Shown: positions 8,135 through 17,310, counted from the first letter of the stretch. The stretch is DNA of 64,000 nt from Actinomadura barringtoniae (GCF_017573505.1 NZ_JAGEOJ010000002.1:62001-126000); one strand, 5' to 3'. Numbers and translations: made by a program. Notes: generated from the letters alone by a model not told the origin.

Positions 8135-9580
8135 ATGTCCCATCCGACGACCGGAGCGACCGCAGACACACCGCCCGGTGGTGCACGCGGCCCGCTGGAC
8201 CGCTTCTTCGACCTGACGGGGCGCGGGACCACCGTGCCCCGGGAGCTGCGTGGCGGCGTCACCACGTTCTTCGCGATGGCCTACATCATCCTGCTGAACC
8301 CGATCATCCTGGGCGGGGCGAAGGACGTCACCGGCGCCCAGCTGTCGGTGCCGCAGCTCACCACGATGACCGCGCTGTCGGCCGCCATCGCCACGGTGAT
8401 CATGGGTCTGGTCGGGAACGCTCCACTGGCGGTCGCGGCGGGCCTGGGCATCAACGCGGTGGTCGCCTTCCAGGCGGCGCCCCAGATGACCTGGCCGCAG
8501 GCCATGGGCCTGGTGGTGCTGGAGGGCATCATCATCGTGCTGCTGGCCATCTCCGGCGTGCGAGAACGGATCATGAACGCGATCCCGCTGGCGCTGAAGC
8601 ACGCGATCGCGGTCGGCATCGGCTGCTTCATCGCCCTGGTCGGCCTGGTCGACTCGGGCTTCGTCACCTCCAGCAAGGAGAGCCCGCCGCTCGCCCTCGG
8701 CACCGGCGGCCACCTGCAGACCTGGCCGACCCTGGTGTTCGCGCTCTCGCTGCTGCTGATGATCGTGCTGTACGTGCGCAAGGTGCCCGGCGCGATCCTG
8801 ATCAGCATCGTCGTCGCCACCGTGGTCGCGGTGATCATCCAGGAGAACGCCGCCATCGCCAAGGGCGGCTGGGGCATCGTCACCCCGGACATGCCCGACA
8901 AGCTCTTCGCCAGCCCCGACTTCGGCCTGTTCGGCGAGGTCGACATCTTCGGCGCGTTCGGCAAGGCCGGGGTCATCACCACCCTGGTCGTGCTGTTCAC
9001 CCTGGTCCTGTCGGGCTTCTTCGACGCGATGGGCACGATCCTGGGGATCGCCGACGAGGCCGGCCTGGTCAACGAGCGCGGCGAGGTCCCGCGCCTCGGC
9101 CGCATCCTCACCGTGGACGGCCTGTCGGCCGCGCTCGGCGGCGTCACCAGCTCCTCGGCCAACACCGTGTTCGTCGAGTCGGCGGCGGGCGTCGGCGAGG
9201 GCGCCCGTACGGGCCTGGCCAACATGGCGACCGGCCTGCTGTTCGCGGTGACGCTGTTCCTCACCCCGCTCGCGGCCACGGTCCCGGCCCAGGCCGCCGC
9301 GCCCGCCCTGGTCCTGGTCGGCGCGCTGATGATGACGCAGGTCGCCAAGCTCAACTGGGACGACCTGGAGATGGCGATCCCGGCGTTCCTGACGATCGTC
9401 TTCATGCCGTTCACGTACTCGATCACGACCGGCATCGGGATGGGCGTGGTGAGCTACGCCGTCATCAAGGCCGCGCGGGGCAAGTGGCGCGAGGTCTCCA
9501 TCTGGCTCTGGCCGGTGGTCGTCCTCTTCGTCATCTTCTTCGCGATCTCCCCGATCGAGGACTGGCTGGGCGTGAAATAG
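8135..9580 (+). CDS. NCS2/AzgA-type purine permease
   Basis: 481 residues with about 12-14 membrane segments. Family signatures include the N-terminal ELRGGVTTFFAMAYIILLNP and GLGINAVVAF, the central GFFDAMGTILGIADEAGL and the SSSANTVFVESAAGVGEGAR motif, which match AzgA-like hypoxanthine/guanine/adenine-H+ symporters. The frame is open from 8075, but the ATG at 8135 was chosen because AGGGAG stands 9 bases before it and the family's N-terminus begins shortly after. With glycerate kinase downstream and PucR-like DNA upstream, a role in purine uptake linked to purine or glyoxylate catabolism is plausible. Confidence 0.88.
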   Translation: MSHPTTGATADTPPGGARGPLDRFFDLTGRGTTVPRELRGGVTTFFAMAYIILLNPIILGGAKDVTGAQLSVPQLTTMTALSAAIATVIMGLVGNAPLAVAAGLGINAVVAFQAAPQMTWPQAMGLVVLEGIIIVLLAISGVRERIMNAIPLALKHAIAVGIGCFIALVGLVDSGFVTSSKESPPLALGTGGHLQTWPTLVFALSLLLMIVLYVRKVPGAILISIVVATVVAVIIQENAAIAKGGWGIVTPDMPDKLFASPDFGLFGEVDIFGAFGKAGVITTLVVLFTLVLSGFFDAMGTILGIADEAGLVNERGEVPRLGRILTVDGLSAALGGVTSSSANTVFVESAAGVGEGARTGLANMATGLLFAVTLFLTPLAATVPAQAAAPALVLVGALMMTQVAKLNWDDLEMAIPAFLTIVFMPFTYSITTGIGMGVVSYAVIKAARGKWREVSIWLWPVVVLFVIFFAISPIEDWLGVK

Positions 9581-9592
9581 CCGATCGGGTGC

Positions 9593-9697
9593 GAAAGGAG
9601 CACCTTTCTGGGGCGCGTCCTTCGATTTTCAACCGTCGCGGGAGTTTGTGGGTGTCAAATAGTGCCTTCATGGCGTAAGGAGAAGGTAGAGCCTTAC
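9593..9697 (+). terminator. hairpins between the purine permease and glycerate kinase genes
   Basis: GAAAGG/CCTTTC (9593-9608, 4-base loop) follows the permease stop codon and may act as a terminator. A second inverted repeat GTAAGG/CCTTAC (9675-9697) lies just before glycerate kinase. Neither is followed by a clear T-run, so function is uncertain. Confidence 0.35.
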
Positions 9698-9716
9698 CCC
9701 CGGCATTGAAAGGCGC

Positions 9717-10889
9717 GTGACAGCGGTGTCCGCGGACTCTCCCCCCGATCCACCCCTGCGCGGTCACGTCCTGCTCGCGCCGGACCGGTTCAAGGGGTGT
9801 CTGACCGCGCCCGCGGTGGCGCGGCATCTCGCCACCGGACTGCGCCGGGCCCGGCCGGACGTGCCCGTGCTGGAGCTGCCGATAGCGGCGGGCGGCGACG
9901 GGACCGCCGAGGCGGCGATCGCGGCCGGCTGGCGGCGGGTCGAGGTCGAGGTGTCCGGGCCGACCGGCCAGCCGGTGAACGCGAGCCTGGCGATGGACGG
10001 CACCACCGCGCTGGTCGAGCTGGCCGAGGCCTCGGGGCTGCGGCGGCTTCCGGGCGGCAAGCCGCGGCCGCTCACCTCGACCAGCCTCGGTGCCGGGCAG
10101 CTGATCGCGCACGCGCTGCGGCTCGGCGCCCGGCGCGTCGTCCTCGCGGTGAACGACGCCGCCTGCACCGACGGCGGCGCCGGGCTCGTCCAGGGGCTCG
10201 GCGGGCGGCTGCTGGACGGCCTCGGCAAGGACCTGCCGCCTGGCGGGGCGGCGCTGCGTTCGCTGCACGCGCTGGACCTGCGCGCGCTGCCCGACCTGTC
10301 GGGCGTCACGGTCGTACTGTCGGGCGACGGTCCCGGCGGGCCCCTGCTCGGCCACAACGGCGCCGCCGCCGTCGGCCCCCGGATGGGCGCGAGCCGGGAG
10401 GAGGTGCGGATGCTGGACGCGGGGCTGCGCCGCTGGGCCGATCTGGCCGAGGCGGCGTCGCGTACCTCGGTACGGGACGAGCCCGGCGCCGGGGCGGGAG
10501 GCGGCGTCGGATTCGCCGCGCTGGCCTTCCTCGGCGCCCGGTTTCAGCCCGGCATGGGCCTCCTGCTTGACCTGCTCGGCTTCAGCGAGAAGGCCCGCGG
10601 CGCCAGCCTGGTCGTCACCGGCGAGGGATCCCTGGACGTTCAGACCCTGCGCGGCAGGCCGTCGGTCGCGGTGGCGCGGGCCGCCGCACGCGCCGGGGTG
10701 CCGGTCATCGCGGTGGCCTGCCGCCGCGGCCTCACCGGCGAGCAGGTGCGCCGGGCCCGCATCCAGGCCGCCTACGCGCTGGCCGACATCGAGCCCGATC
10801 CGGTGCGCTGCATGCAGCTGGCCGGGACCCTGCTGGAGCAGCTGACCGTCGCGATCGCCGACGAGTGGCTGCCCCCGAAGAGGTTCTAG
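9717..10889 (+). CDS. glycerate kinase (GarK/GlxK family), divergent motifs
   Basis: 390 residues from a GTG start with AAAGG just upstream. The fold signature is clear: LLAPDRFKGCLTA (19-31), AAGGDGTAEA (58-67), GAGAGGGVGFA and GEGSLDVQTLRG. The family phosphorylates D-glycerate with ATP, the last step of the glyoxylate/tartronate semialdehyde route from purine or glycolate breakdown. Two usual signatures are altered: the GGSATNDGGAG loop reads AVNDAACTDGGAG (144-156), and the DV.NPL.G..GA block reads SGDGPGGPLLGHNGA. Activity may therefore differ. Position after a purine permease fits purine catabolism, but the rest of that pathway is not in the window. Confidence 0.8.
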   Translation: MTAVSADSPPDPPLRGHVLLAPDRFKGCLTAPAVARHLATGLRRARPDVPVLELPIAAGGDGTAEAAIAAGWRRVEVEVSGPTGQPVNASLAMDGTTALVELAEASGLRRLPGGKPRPLTSTSLGAGQLIAHALRLGARRVVLAVNDAACTDGGAGLVQGLGGRLLDGLGKDLPPGGAALRSLHALDLRALPDLSGVTVVLSGDGPGGPLLGHNGAAAVGPRMGASREEVRMLDAGLRRWADLAEAASRTSVRDEPGAGAGGGVGFAALAFLGARFQPGMGLLLDLLGFSEKARGASLVVTGEGSLDVQTLRGRPSVAVARAAARAGVPVIAVACRRGLTGEQVRRARIQAAYALADIEPDPVRCMQLAGTLLEQLTVAIADEWLPPKRF

Positions 10890-10890
10890 G

Positions 10891-12381
10891 TCAGGTGTTG
10901 AACGAGAAGAGGGTGGCCGCCAGCAGCAGGCCCATGACCACCGGCAGGTAGAAGATCTTGGGCAGCAGGTTGCCCCGCCGGCCGAGGATCCCGCCCGCGA
11001 ACCGCGTCGACATCAGCAGGGCGTTCAGCGCGACCAGCACGATCACCAGGTAGAGCGCGGCGTAGAACCACTCCAGATAGACGAAGCCCGACTGGTCGCC
11101 GGTCGCCTCGCGGACGGAGTTGTGCTGAACGGTGATGACCAGCAGCATCGACACCGCCGACCCGATCACGCCGCTGACCGAGAAGCCGGTCAGCCCGCGC
11201 CGCTCGGCGTGCAGCGTGACCGCGAACAGCGACGCGAAGATCAGCAGCGCGATGAACGCCACCGGGACCAGGCGGGAGATCAGCGGCTCCACGAAGTCGC
11301 GGCTCACGCCGAGGTTGAAGTACAGCTCCGGGGTGGGCCGCTCGTCGCCGTAGCGGGCGGTGCCGAAGCTGGAGGTGTAGTCGTTCGGCACGTAGCTGAA
11401 CGCGGTGTACTTGGTGCGCCAGCCGCCGTTCACGAAGCCGGGGTCCAGGCCGTACTTGCGGTCGGTGCGCCAGGGCGGGTAGGAGGAGAAGTCGGGCACG
11501 ACGGCCGCGTCCTGGGTGACGTCGGCGGGCCGCATCCGCAGCCAGACGCTCTGCGCGTCCAGCGGGTAGCGCTCGTAGTCGAACCGCTCGCGCAGCGTCG
11601 CCTGGAAGTTCCAGCCGATCGTCTCCACCCCGTTCCGCTCGGTGCGGTAGACCTCCTTGGCCGACCACGAGTCGCCCGCCTCGGGGAAGGCCACCCCGCG
11701 CCGCAGCGCTCTGGGCACGTCAGGGGCGTAGCGCTGCCAGACCACGCCGGTGACGTCCACGTCGTTGGCGCCGCTGAACTTCACCGACTGCATGAACACC
11801 CCGGTCGGGATGCGCGGCACTCCCCCGGACTGCGGCCCGAGCGCGCCGTCGAGGTAGCGCGAGGCCTCCGCGTCGTTGTCGACCCGTACGCCGGGGACCG
11901 CCTGGAGCCCGTCGTTGCGGAACTCCAGCGCCCAGACGGCGGTGGTCCCGGCCAGGCAGAGCGCGGCGAACAGCGTGCTGCTCGCCCAGATCCGCCAGGT
12001 GGTCCCCTTGTGAGGCCGGATGAGCATGTTGCCGAGGGTGGAGGCGAGCACGACCGCCGAGCCGAGGATCCAGGCCAGGCCGCCGATGCCGCCGTGCAGG
12101 TCGAGCTGCTGGTGGTGGCGGCCCAGGTGGTGGAACGTGGCGCCGGTCAGCACGCCGGCCGCCCCGATCGCGATGATCACGTTCAGCAGCCGGGCGCGTC
12201 GCCGCCACATCCGCAGTCCCGGCCGGGGCCGCGGCCGGCGCGGGCCGCTCCGTCCGGCGGGTTCCCGCGCGTCCACCGGCGTCCGCGGGCCGGGCACGGT
12301 CGGCGGCGCGATCTGCTCCAGCTTCATGATCATGAAAGTTAGCCGACCCTCGGTTACATGATCATCATTCTCTGTGATCAT
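10891..12381 (-). CDS. pentameric ligand-gated ion channel-like protein with extra N-terminal membrane segments
   Basis: 496 residues as drawn; later starts (M17, M19) are possible because no strong ribosome binding site is visible. Layout: basic N-terminus, three membrane segments (about 66-85, 98-121, 130-151), an outer domain (152-366), then four membrane segments (368-388, 398-418, 434-456, 474-494). The outer domain holds VDVTGVVWQRY (208-218) and ERYPLDAQSVWLRM (270-283), matching the beta-strand pattern and [FY]P[FL]D.Q motif of pLGIC ligand-binding domains. The first of the four carries the M1 proline (RLVPVAFIALLIF). No Cys-loop pair is seen, as in bacterial GLIC-type channels. Assignment rests on motif order and topology. 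It is convergent with glycerate kinase. Confidence 0.6.
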   Translation of the reverse strand: MITENDDHVTEGRLTFMIMKLEQIAPPTVPGPRTPVDAREPAGRSGPRRPRPRPGLRMWRRRARLLNVIIAIGAAGVLTGATFHHLGRHHQQLDLHGGIGGLAWILGSAVVLASTLGNMLIRPHKGTTWRIWASSTLFAALCLAGTTAVWALEFRNDGLQAVPGVRVDNDAEASRYLDGALGPQSGGVPRIPTGVFMQSVKFSGANDVDVTGVVWQRYAPDVPRALRRGVAFPEAGDSWSAKEVYRTERNGVETIGWNFQATLRERFDYERYPLDAQSVWLRMRPADVTQDAAVVPDFSSYPPWRTDRKYGLDPGFVNGGWRTKYTAFSYVPNDYTSSFGTARYGDERPTPELYFNLGVSRDFVEPLISRLVPVAFIALLIFASLFAVTLHAERRGLTGFSVSGVIGSAVSMLLVITVQHNSVREATGDQSGFVYLEWFYAALYLVIVLVALNALLMSTRFAGGILGRRGNLLPKIFYLPVVMGLLLAATLFSFNT

Positions 12382-12382
12382 G
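12325..12382. repeat. three TGATCA palindromes around the channel-like gene start
   Basis: CATGATCATG (12325-12334), CATGATCATC (12357-12366) and GTGATCATGC (12374-12383) share the core TGATCA, with core spacings of 32 and 16 bases. They cover the region of the possible start codons. Regular spacing suggests an operator array; the intervening DNA up to 12576 holds no gene and contains the alanine dehydrogenase promoter region. Confidence 0.4.
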
Positions 12383-12576
12383 CGTGTCGGCCGCGCGAGG
12401 GCCGGAGCGCAGGGAACAACCGCCCCGCCTGGAGCGCTTTACATAGTGTCAGCAATACTGAAGACACCTGTACACCTTGCACGTAGCAGGTGGTCGCCGC
12501 CACACCGCACCCTGTAGGCGTACATCCTGGTCATACCCCTGGTCAACGGAGACCCCGGGCACTGTCGGAGGACATC

Positions 12577-13692
12577 GTGAAGGTCGGCGTTCCGCGCGAA
12601 ATCAAGAACAACGAGTTCCGGGTGGCCATCACCCCGGCAGGCGTGCACGAGCTCTCCCGCCACGGCCACGACGTGTTCGTCGAGCGCGGGGCGGGGCTGG
12701 GGTCGGCCATCCCCGACGAGGAGTTCACCGCCGCCGGGGCCAAGATCCTCGACGGCGCCGACGAGGTCTGGGCCGAGGGCGACCTGATCCTCAAGGTCAA
12801 GGAGCCGATCGCGCCGGAGTTCCACCGGATGCGCCGCGGCCAGACCCTGTTCACCTACCTGCACCTGGCCGCCTCACGCGAGTGCACCGACGCGCTGCTG
12901 AGCTCCGGCATCACCGCGATCGCCTACGAGACCGTCCAGCTGCCCAGCGGGTCGCTGCCGCTGCTGGCCCCCATGTCCGAGGTGGCCGGGCGGCTGGCCC
13001 CGCAGGTCGGCGCGTACAACCTCATGGCCTTCAACGGCGGCCGCGGCGTGCTCCCCGGCGGCGTTCCGGGCGTCGCCCCCGGCAAGGTCGTGATCATCGG
13101 CGGCGGGGTCTCGGGCCTGAACGCCGCCCAGATCGCCGTCGGCATGGGCTTCGACGTCACGATCCTGGACGTCAACGTCGACCGGCTCCGCCACATCGAC
13201 GCGATCTACCAGGGCCGGCTGAAGACGCTGGTCTCCAACGCGTACACGATCGAGCAGGAGGCGCGCGCCGCTGACCTGGTCGTCGGCGCGGTGCTGATCC
13301 CGGGCGCCAAGGCCCCGACGCTCATCTCCAACGAGCTGGTCTCGCGCATGAAGGCGGGCTCGGTGCTCGTCGACATCGCCATCGACCAGGGCGGCTGCTT
13401 CGAGGACTCCCGGCCCACCACGCACGCCGACCCCACCTACAAGGTGCACGAGTCGGTCTTCTACTGCGTGGCCAACATGCCGGGCTCGGTGCCGAACACC
13501 TCCACCTACGCGCTCACCAACGTGACGCTCCCCTACGCGGTCGCGATCGCCGACAAGGGCTGGAAGAACGCCCTCTACGACGACCCGGCGCTGACCCTGG
13601 GCCTCAACACCCACGACGGCAGGCTCACCTACGACCACGTCGCCGAGGCGCACGGCCTGCCCTACACCCCTGTCGAGTCCGTCCTGGTCTGA
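12577..13692 (+). CDS. ald: alanine dehydrogenase
   Basis: 371 residues, the usual length of the family. The GTG start at 12577 was chosen because GGAGG lies 6 bases upstream and the protein then begins [20 protein letters not shown], as in other alanine dehydrogenases. Visible are the substrate-binding Lys in LKVKEP, the catalytic His in YLHLA and the NAD-binding [13 protein letters not shown]. It catalyses reversible NAD-dependent oxidative deamination of L-alanine to pyruvate and ammonia, a soluble hexameric enzyme in known cases. It appears monocistronic, with 195 bases of upstream DNA divergent from the channel-like gene. Confidence 0.95.
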   Translation: MKVGVPREIKNNEFRVAITPAGVHELSRHGHDVFVERGAGLGSAIPDEEFTAAGAKILDGADEVWAEGDLILKVKEPIAPEFHRMRRGQTLFTYLHLAASRECTDALLSSGITAIAYETVQLPSGSLPLLAPMSEVAGRLAPQVGAYNLMAFNGGRGVLPGGVPGVAPGKVVIIGGGVSGLNAAQIAVGMGFDVTILDVNVDRLRHIDAIYQGRLKTLVSNAYTIEQEARAADLVVGAVLIPGAKAPTLISNELVSRMKAGSVLVDIAIDQGGCFEDSRPTTHADPTYKVHESVFYCVANMPGSVPNTSTYALTNVTLPYAVAIADKGWKNALYDDPALTLGLNTHDGRLTYDHVAEAHGLPYTPVESVLV

Positions 13693-13726
13693 TCTTCCGT
13701 CGGAGGCCTCCCGTAGAGTTGGCCTC

Positions 13727-14317
13727 ATGGGGGAATTGATCATCCTGAGGCACGGCGAGACCGAGTGGAGCCGGGCCCGGCGCCACACCGGGCGGACCGA
13801 CCTGCCGCTGACCGAGCGCGGCGAGGAGCAGGCCCGCGCGGTGACGGAGCTGGTGGCCCGGCGTTCCATCGTGCGGACCATCAGCAGCCCCGCCGAGCGG
13901 GCCCGGCGCACCGCCGAGCTCGCCGGCCTCACCGTGGACGAGGTCGACCCGAACCTGTGGGAGTGGGACTACGGCGGCTACGAGGGGATCACCACCGCCG
14001 ACATCCAGCGTGAACGCCCGGGCTGGTACCTGTGGACCGACGGCGTGGTCCCCGGCGACGCCGAGCATCCGGGCGAGTCCGTCGAGCAGGTCGGCAAGCG
14101 CGTGGACGCGGTGCTGGAGCGCGCCCGGCCGCTGCTGGCCGACGGCGACGTGGCCCTGGTCGCGCACGGCCACCTGCTGCGCATCCTGACGGCCCGCTGG
14201 CTGGAGCTGGAGGCCGCGCAGGGGCGGCTGTTCGCGCTGGACACCGGTACCCTGTCCACGCTCGGGACCGAGCACGACCGGCCCGTCATCACCTCATGGA
14301 ACGTCCCCCCGGGCTGA
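13727..14317 (+). CDS. histidine phosphatase superfamily protein
   Basis: 196 residues with the branch 1 signature LIILRHGETEWS at the N-terminus (catalytic His of RHG), a second Arg in SSPAERARRTAEL, and the second catalytic His in VAHGHLLRI. The family includes phosphoglycerate mutases and broad or sugar-specific phosphatases; the short length and lack of mutase loops favour a phosphatase. It starts 34 bases after ald and may be co-transcribed, though no functional link is obvious. Substrate cannot be named. Confidence 0.88.
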   Translation: MGELIILRHGETEWSRARRHTGRTDLPLTERGEEQARAVTELVARRSIVRTISSPAERARRTAELAGLTVDEVDPNLWEWDYGGYEGITTADIQRERPGWYLWTDGVVPGDAEHPGESVEQVGKRVDAVLERARPLLADGDVALVAHGHLLRILTARWLELEAAQGRLFALDTGTLSTLGTEHDRPVITSWNVPPG

Positions 14318-14348
14318 GCCAAGGGGAATATCCAGGGCACCGGATACG

Positions 14349-14363
14349 ATACCCCTAGGGGGT
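14349..14363. promoter_or_regulatory. CsoR-type operator candidate
   Basis: ATACCCCTAGGGGGT contains the perfect 10-bp palindrome CCCCTAGGGG (14352-14361), preceded by GATACG. G/C-tract dyads of the ATACCC..GGGTAT kind are known binding sites of actinobacterial CsoR repressors. It lies 55 bases before the CsoR-like gene, which suggests autoregulation. Confidence 0.55.
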
Positions 14364-14417
14364 TGGACGGGCGCCGGCGAAGCGGCTCGGACCCCCTGAT
14401 CGAAGGCGAGGACGACG

Positions 14418-14717
14418 ATGGCGACCAGCGAGACGCCCACCCGCGGCTACACCGCGACCAAGGACCAGCTCCAGACCCGCCTGCGCCGCATCGAGGGCCA
14501 GGTGCGCGGGGTCGAGCGGATGGTCGACGACGACCGCTACTGCATCGACGTCCTGACCCAGATCAGCGCCATCCAGGCCGCGCTCGACAAGGTCGCCCTC
14601 GGGCTCCTGGACGGGCACGTGCGGCACTGCGTCGCCGAGGGGGCCGAGGAGGGCAAGGGGGACGTGATGTCCACCGAGCTCATGGCCGCGGTCGGTCGCC
14701 TCATGCGGCGGGGATGA
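14418..14717 (+). CDS. csoR: CsoR-family copper-sensing repressor
   Basis: 99 residues of the DUF156/CsoR all-helical family. The three Cu(I) ligands of CsoR are present: Cys in DRYCIDVL, and His and Cys in GHVRHC, which are the C-H-C set of the mycobacterial protein. In known cases apo-CsoR blocks copper export genes and Cu(I) releases it. A palindromic operator candidate lies just upstream. No copper ATPase follows; the next gene is a DHA2 exporter 115 bases away. The CopC/CopD genes are 11 kb distant, so its other targets may be elsewhere. Confidence 0.88.
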   Translation: MATSETPTRGYTATKDQLQTRLRRIEGQVRGVERMVDDDRYCIDVLTQISAIQAALDKVALGLLDGHVRHCVAEGAEEGKGDVMSTELMAAVGRLMRRG

Positions 14718-14832
14718 TCTCGCCCGCCCCAAGTCCCGTTATGTCTTGAAGTGCGGTAGGGCCCCGTGATGCACTGCCAGTGAGCGGATCGGGGGTCCGG
14801 GGAGCACCGTCTCGAGGCAAGGGGTCCTGAGC

Positions 14833-16383
14833 ATGACCGAACGTTCTCCCGTTACGCCCTCTGCGACCGCGGAAGACCAGAAACCCGTCGACAGCGCGCC
14901 ACCGCCGCAGGGGCTCGACCGCGAGATCATCATCCTCGGCCTGGTCATCGTGTCCGGCACGGTGATGGCGATCCTCGACACCACCATCGTGAACGTGGCC
15001 CTGCGCACGCTCGGCACGGACTTCACCGCCCCGCTCTCCACGATCCAGTGGGTCGTGACCGGCTACATGCTCGCGATGGGCTCGGTCATCCCCCTCACCG
15101 GCTGGGCCATCGACCGGTTCGGCGCCCGCCGGATCTGGATGACCTCCATCGTGCTGTTCGTTCTCGGTTCCGCACTGTGCGGCGCCGCCTGGAACATCGA
15201 GAGCCTCATCGCGTTCCGCGCCCTGCAGGGCGTCGGCGGCGGCATGCTCATGCCGACCGGGATGTCGATCCTCACCATGGCCGCGGGCCCGCAGCGGATG
15301 GGCCGCGTCATGAGCATCATCGGCATCCCGATGCTGCTCGGCCCGGTCCTGGGCCCGGTCCTCGGCGGCTGGCTGGTCGGGGTGGACTGGCGCTGGATCT
15401 TCTTCGTGAACCTGCCGGTCGGCGCGATGGCCCTGGCGCTGGCCTGGTGGAAGATCCCCGGTGGCCGGGCCGAGGGCGCGTCCACCGCGCTGGACCTGCG
15501 CGGCCTGGTGCTGCTGCCGCCCGGCTTCGTCCTGATCATCTACGGCATGTCGCAGGCGAGCAGCCACGGCGGGTTCGGCAAGCCCTCGACCATCGCGTGG
15601 ATCGTGGGCGGCATCGCCCTCATCGCGCTGTTCGTCGTGCACAGCCTCCAGCGCCGCGAGAAGGCGCTGATCGACGTGCGGCTGTTCGCCAACAGGACGT
15701 TCGCGGCCGCCGCGATCGCGGTGTTCTTCGTCGGTATCGCGCTGCTCGGGTCGCTGCTGCTGCTCCCGCTCTACTTCCAGGTCGCCCGCGGCGAGGACGC
15801 CCTGGCCGCAGGCCTGCTGCTGGCGCCGCAGGGCCTCGGCGCCGCGACGGCGATGCCCGTCGCCGGTTTCCTCACCGACAAGGTGGGCGCGGGGCGGGTC
15901 GTGCCGTTCGGCATCATCATCCTGGTGCTCGGCACCGTGCCGTTCACGATGGTCGGGTCCGACACCTCGTACTGGTTGCTCGGCGGCGCGCTGTACGTGC
16001 GCGGCCTCGGCCTCGGCTGCACGATGATGCCGACGATGTCCGCGGCGATGACCACGCTGACCAGGTCGGCGGTCTCGCGCGCCACCAGCTCGCTCAACAT
16101 CATCATGCAGCTCGGCGGCTCGTTCGGCGCCGCGCTGCTGGCCGTCGTGCTGTCCCGCGAGATCTCTTCGCAGCTGCCCGCCCAGGCCAAGGGCGGCGGT
16201 GGCGGCGGCGGTCAGGTCTCGGAGATCCCCGAGGCCGTACGCCAGAAGGTCGCGCCGATGCTGGCGGACGCGTTCGGCAACACGTTCTGGGTCGCGCTGG
16301 GGCTGACCGCCGTGCTCATCATCCCCGCGCTGTTCCTGCCCAGGAAAGGCACAAACAGCAGCCCCCCACCCCCCGTGGGCTGA
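14833..16383 (+). CDS. MFS drug exporter, DHA2 (EmrB/QacA) family, 14 membrane segments
   Basis: 516 residues with about 14 hydrophobic segments. Motif A-like and DHA2 signatures are visible: LDTTIVNVALRTLGTDF near residue 40, GWAIDRFGARRIWM near 95, and the antiporter motif GPVLGPVLGGWLVG near 170. A flexible Gly run (GGGGGGG) lies in the last outer loop before the final segment. The family exports drugs or metabolites by proton antiport. The ATG at 14833 has AGGGG upstream. It follows csoR in the same direction, but family knowledge gives no copper link. It ends directly before a strong inverted repeat. Confidence 0.88.
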   Translation: MTERSPVTPSATAEDQKPVDSAPPPQGLDREIIILGLVIVSGTVMAILDTTIVNVALRTLGTDFTAPLSTIQWVVTGYMLAMGSVIPLTGWAIDRFGARRIWMTSIVLFVLGSALCGAAWNIESLIAFRALQGVGGGMLMPTGMSILTMAAGPQRMGRVMSIIGIPMLLGPVLGPVLGGWLVGVDWRWIFFVNLPVGAMALALAWWKIPGGRAEGASTALDLRGLVLLPPGFVLIIYGMSQASSHGGFGKPSTIAWIVGGIALIALFVVHSLQRREKALIDVRLFANRTFAAAAIAVFFVGIALLGSLLLLPLYFQVARGEDALAAGLLLAPQGLGAATAMPVAGFLTDKVGAGRVVPFGIIILVLGTVPFTMVGSDTSYWLLGGALYVRGLGLGCTMMPTMSAAMTTLTRSAVSRATSSLNIIMQLGGSFGAALLAVVLSREISSQLPAQAKGGGGGGGQVSEIPEAVRQKVAPMLADAFGNTFWVALGLTAVLIIPALFLPRKGTNSSPPPPVG

Positions 16384-16388
16384 CCACC

Positions 16389-16453
16389 ACGCCGATCTTG
16401 CTCTCAGCGCCCTTCCCGGCACCGGGACAGGGCGCTGAGAGCAAGATCGGCGT
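16389..16453. terminator. 25-bp-stem inverted repeat between convergent genes, copy 1 of a repeat family
   Basis: The arms 16389-16413 and 16429-16453 pair perfectly over 25 bases (ACGCCGATCTTGCTCTCAGC...), and the short loop itself can pair (CCCGG/CCGGG). It sits 6 bases after the MFS stop codon and 6 bases before the stop of the convergent MpaB-type gene, so it would end transcription from both sides. Almost the same sequence recurs at 37589-37651. Confidence 0.75.
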
Positions 16454-16458
16454 AGTAA

Positions 16459-17310
16459 CTAGGACGCGATCGAGAGGTCGACGTTGTTTTCCTGGTGCGC
16501 GCGGGTCAAGGCCCGCGCGCGCTTGGCGTCCGGCGTGTAGCGCAGGCGTTCGGGCAGGACGTGCGTGGTGCGGTAGAGACCCTTCAACGTCAGTGTCGCC
16601 GCCAGATCCGAGGTCGGCAGGCCCGGCATCCCGTACATGCGGCGCGCCCAGCGCGGCAGCGTCGAGACCACCAGCAGCCCGATGCCCGGGGCCGCGAGCT
16701 TGAGCGGCAGCATCTGCCGGGGCACGTTCGGGTTGAACATGCGGCGCAGGCCGACGCGGGCCTCGCGGCACGCCCAGATCTTCGGCCGCATCTCCTCGTA
16801 GTAGGCCTTCATCTCGGCGACCGAGGACGGCACGCCGGCCGGGTCGAGGCCGACGACCTCGGCCGCGCGGCGCTGCTCGTCCACGAAGGCGTCGGCGTCG
16901 GCGTCCGAGAGCCGCACGCCGGCGCGCCGCGCCACGTCCAGGTAGGAGTCGACCTCGCCCATGTGCACCCAGAGCAGGTTCTCCACCTCGTCGACGCGGA
17001 ACGTCTCGCCGGTGCGCATGTCGAGCCCGGTCAGCTTGGAGTGCAGCTTGCGCACCCGGCGGCCGACGCGCTCGACCTCCTCGTGCGTGCCGTAGGTCCG
17101 CACGCGCACGAACTCGACGGTCCGGCCGAGGCGGGCCCAGGCGGCGTCGGGGTCCATCAGCTCGGAGTTCTGCGCGGTCCCCCACATCGACCGCGGGTGC
17201 AGCGCCTGGAGCAGCAGGGCACGGATGCCGCCGACCATCAGCACAGGCTCGCCCATGACCCGCCAGGTCACCGAGCCGGGCCCGAACAGCCCATAGTCCT
17301 CGTCACGCAC
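16459..17310 (-). CDS. MpaB/Lcp-type oxygenase family protein (DUF2236)
   Basis: 283 residues, helical, resembling the mpaB/rubber oxygenase (latex-clearing protein) catalytic domain. Typical features are GPGSVTWRVMGEPVLMVGGIRALLLQALHP near the start, with the HP that family members use near haem, and ENLLWVHMGEVDSYL in the middle. Related enzymes bind b-type haem through a His and cleave polyisoprenoids or other lipids. No signal peptide is seen, so it is probably intracellular and not a true rubber oxygenase. Substrate is unknown. A 12-bp palindrome lies about 80 bases upstream. Confidence 0.8.
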   Translation of the reverse strand: MRDEDYGLFGPGSVTWRVMGEPVLMVGGIRALLLQALHPRSMWGTAQNSELMDPDAAWARLGRTVEFVRVRTYGTHEEVERVGRRVRKLHSKLTGLDMRTGETFRVDEVENLLWVHMGEVDSYLDVARRAGVRLSDADADAFVDEQRRAAEVVGLDPAGVPSSVAEMKAYYEEMRPKIWACREARVGLRRMFNPNVPRQMLPLKLAAPGIGLLVVSTLPRWARRMYGMPGLPTSDLAATLTLKGLYRTTHVLPERLRYTPDAKRARALTRAHQENNVDLSIAS

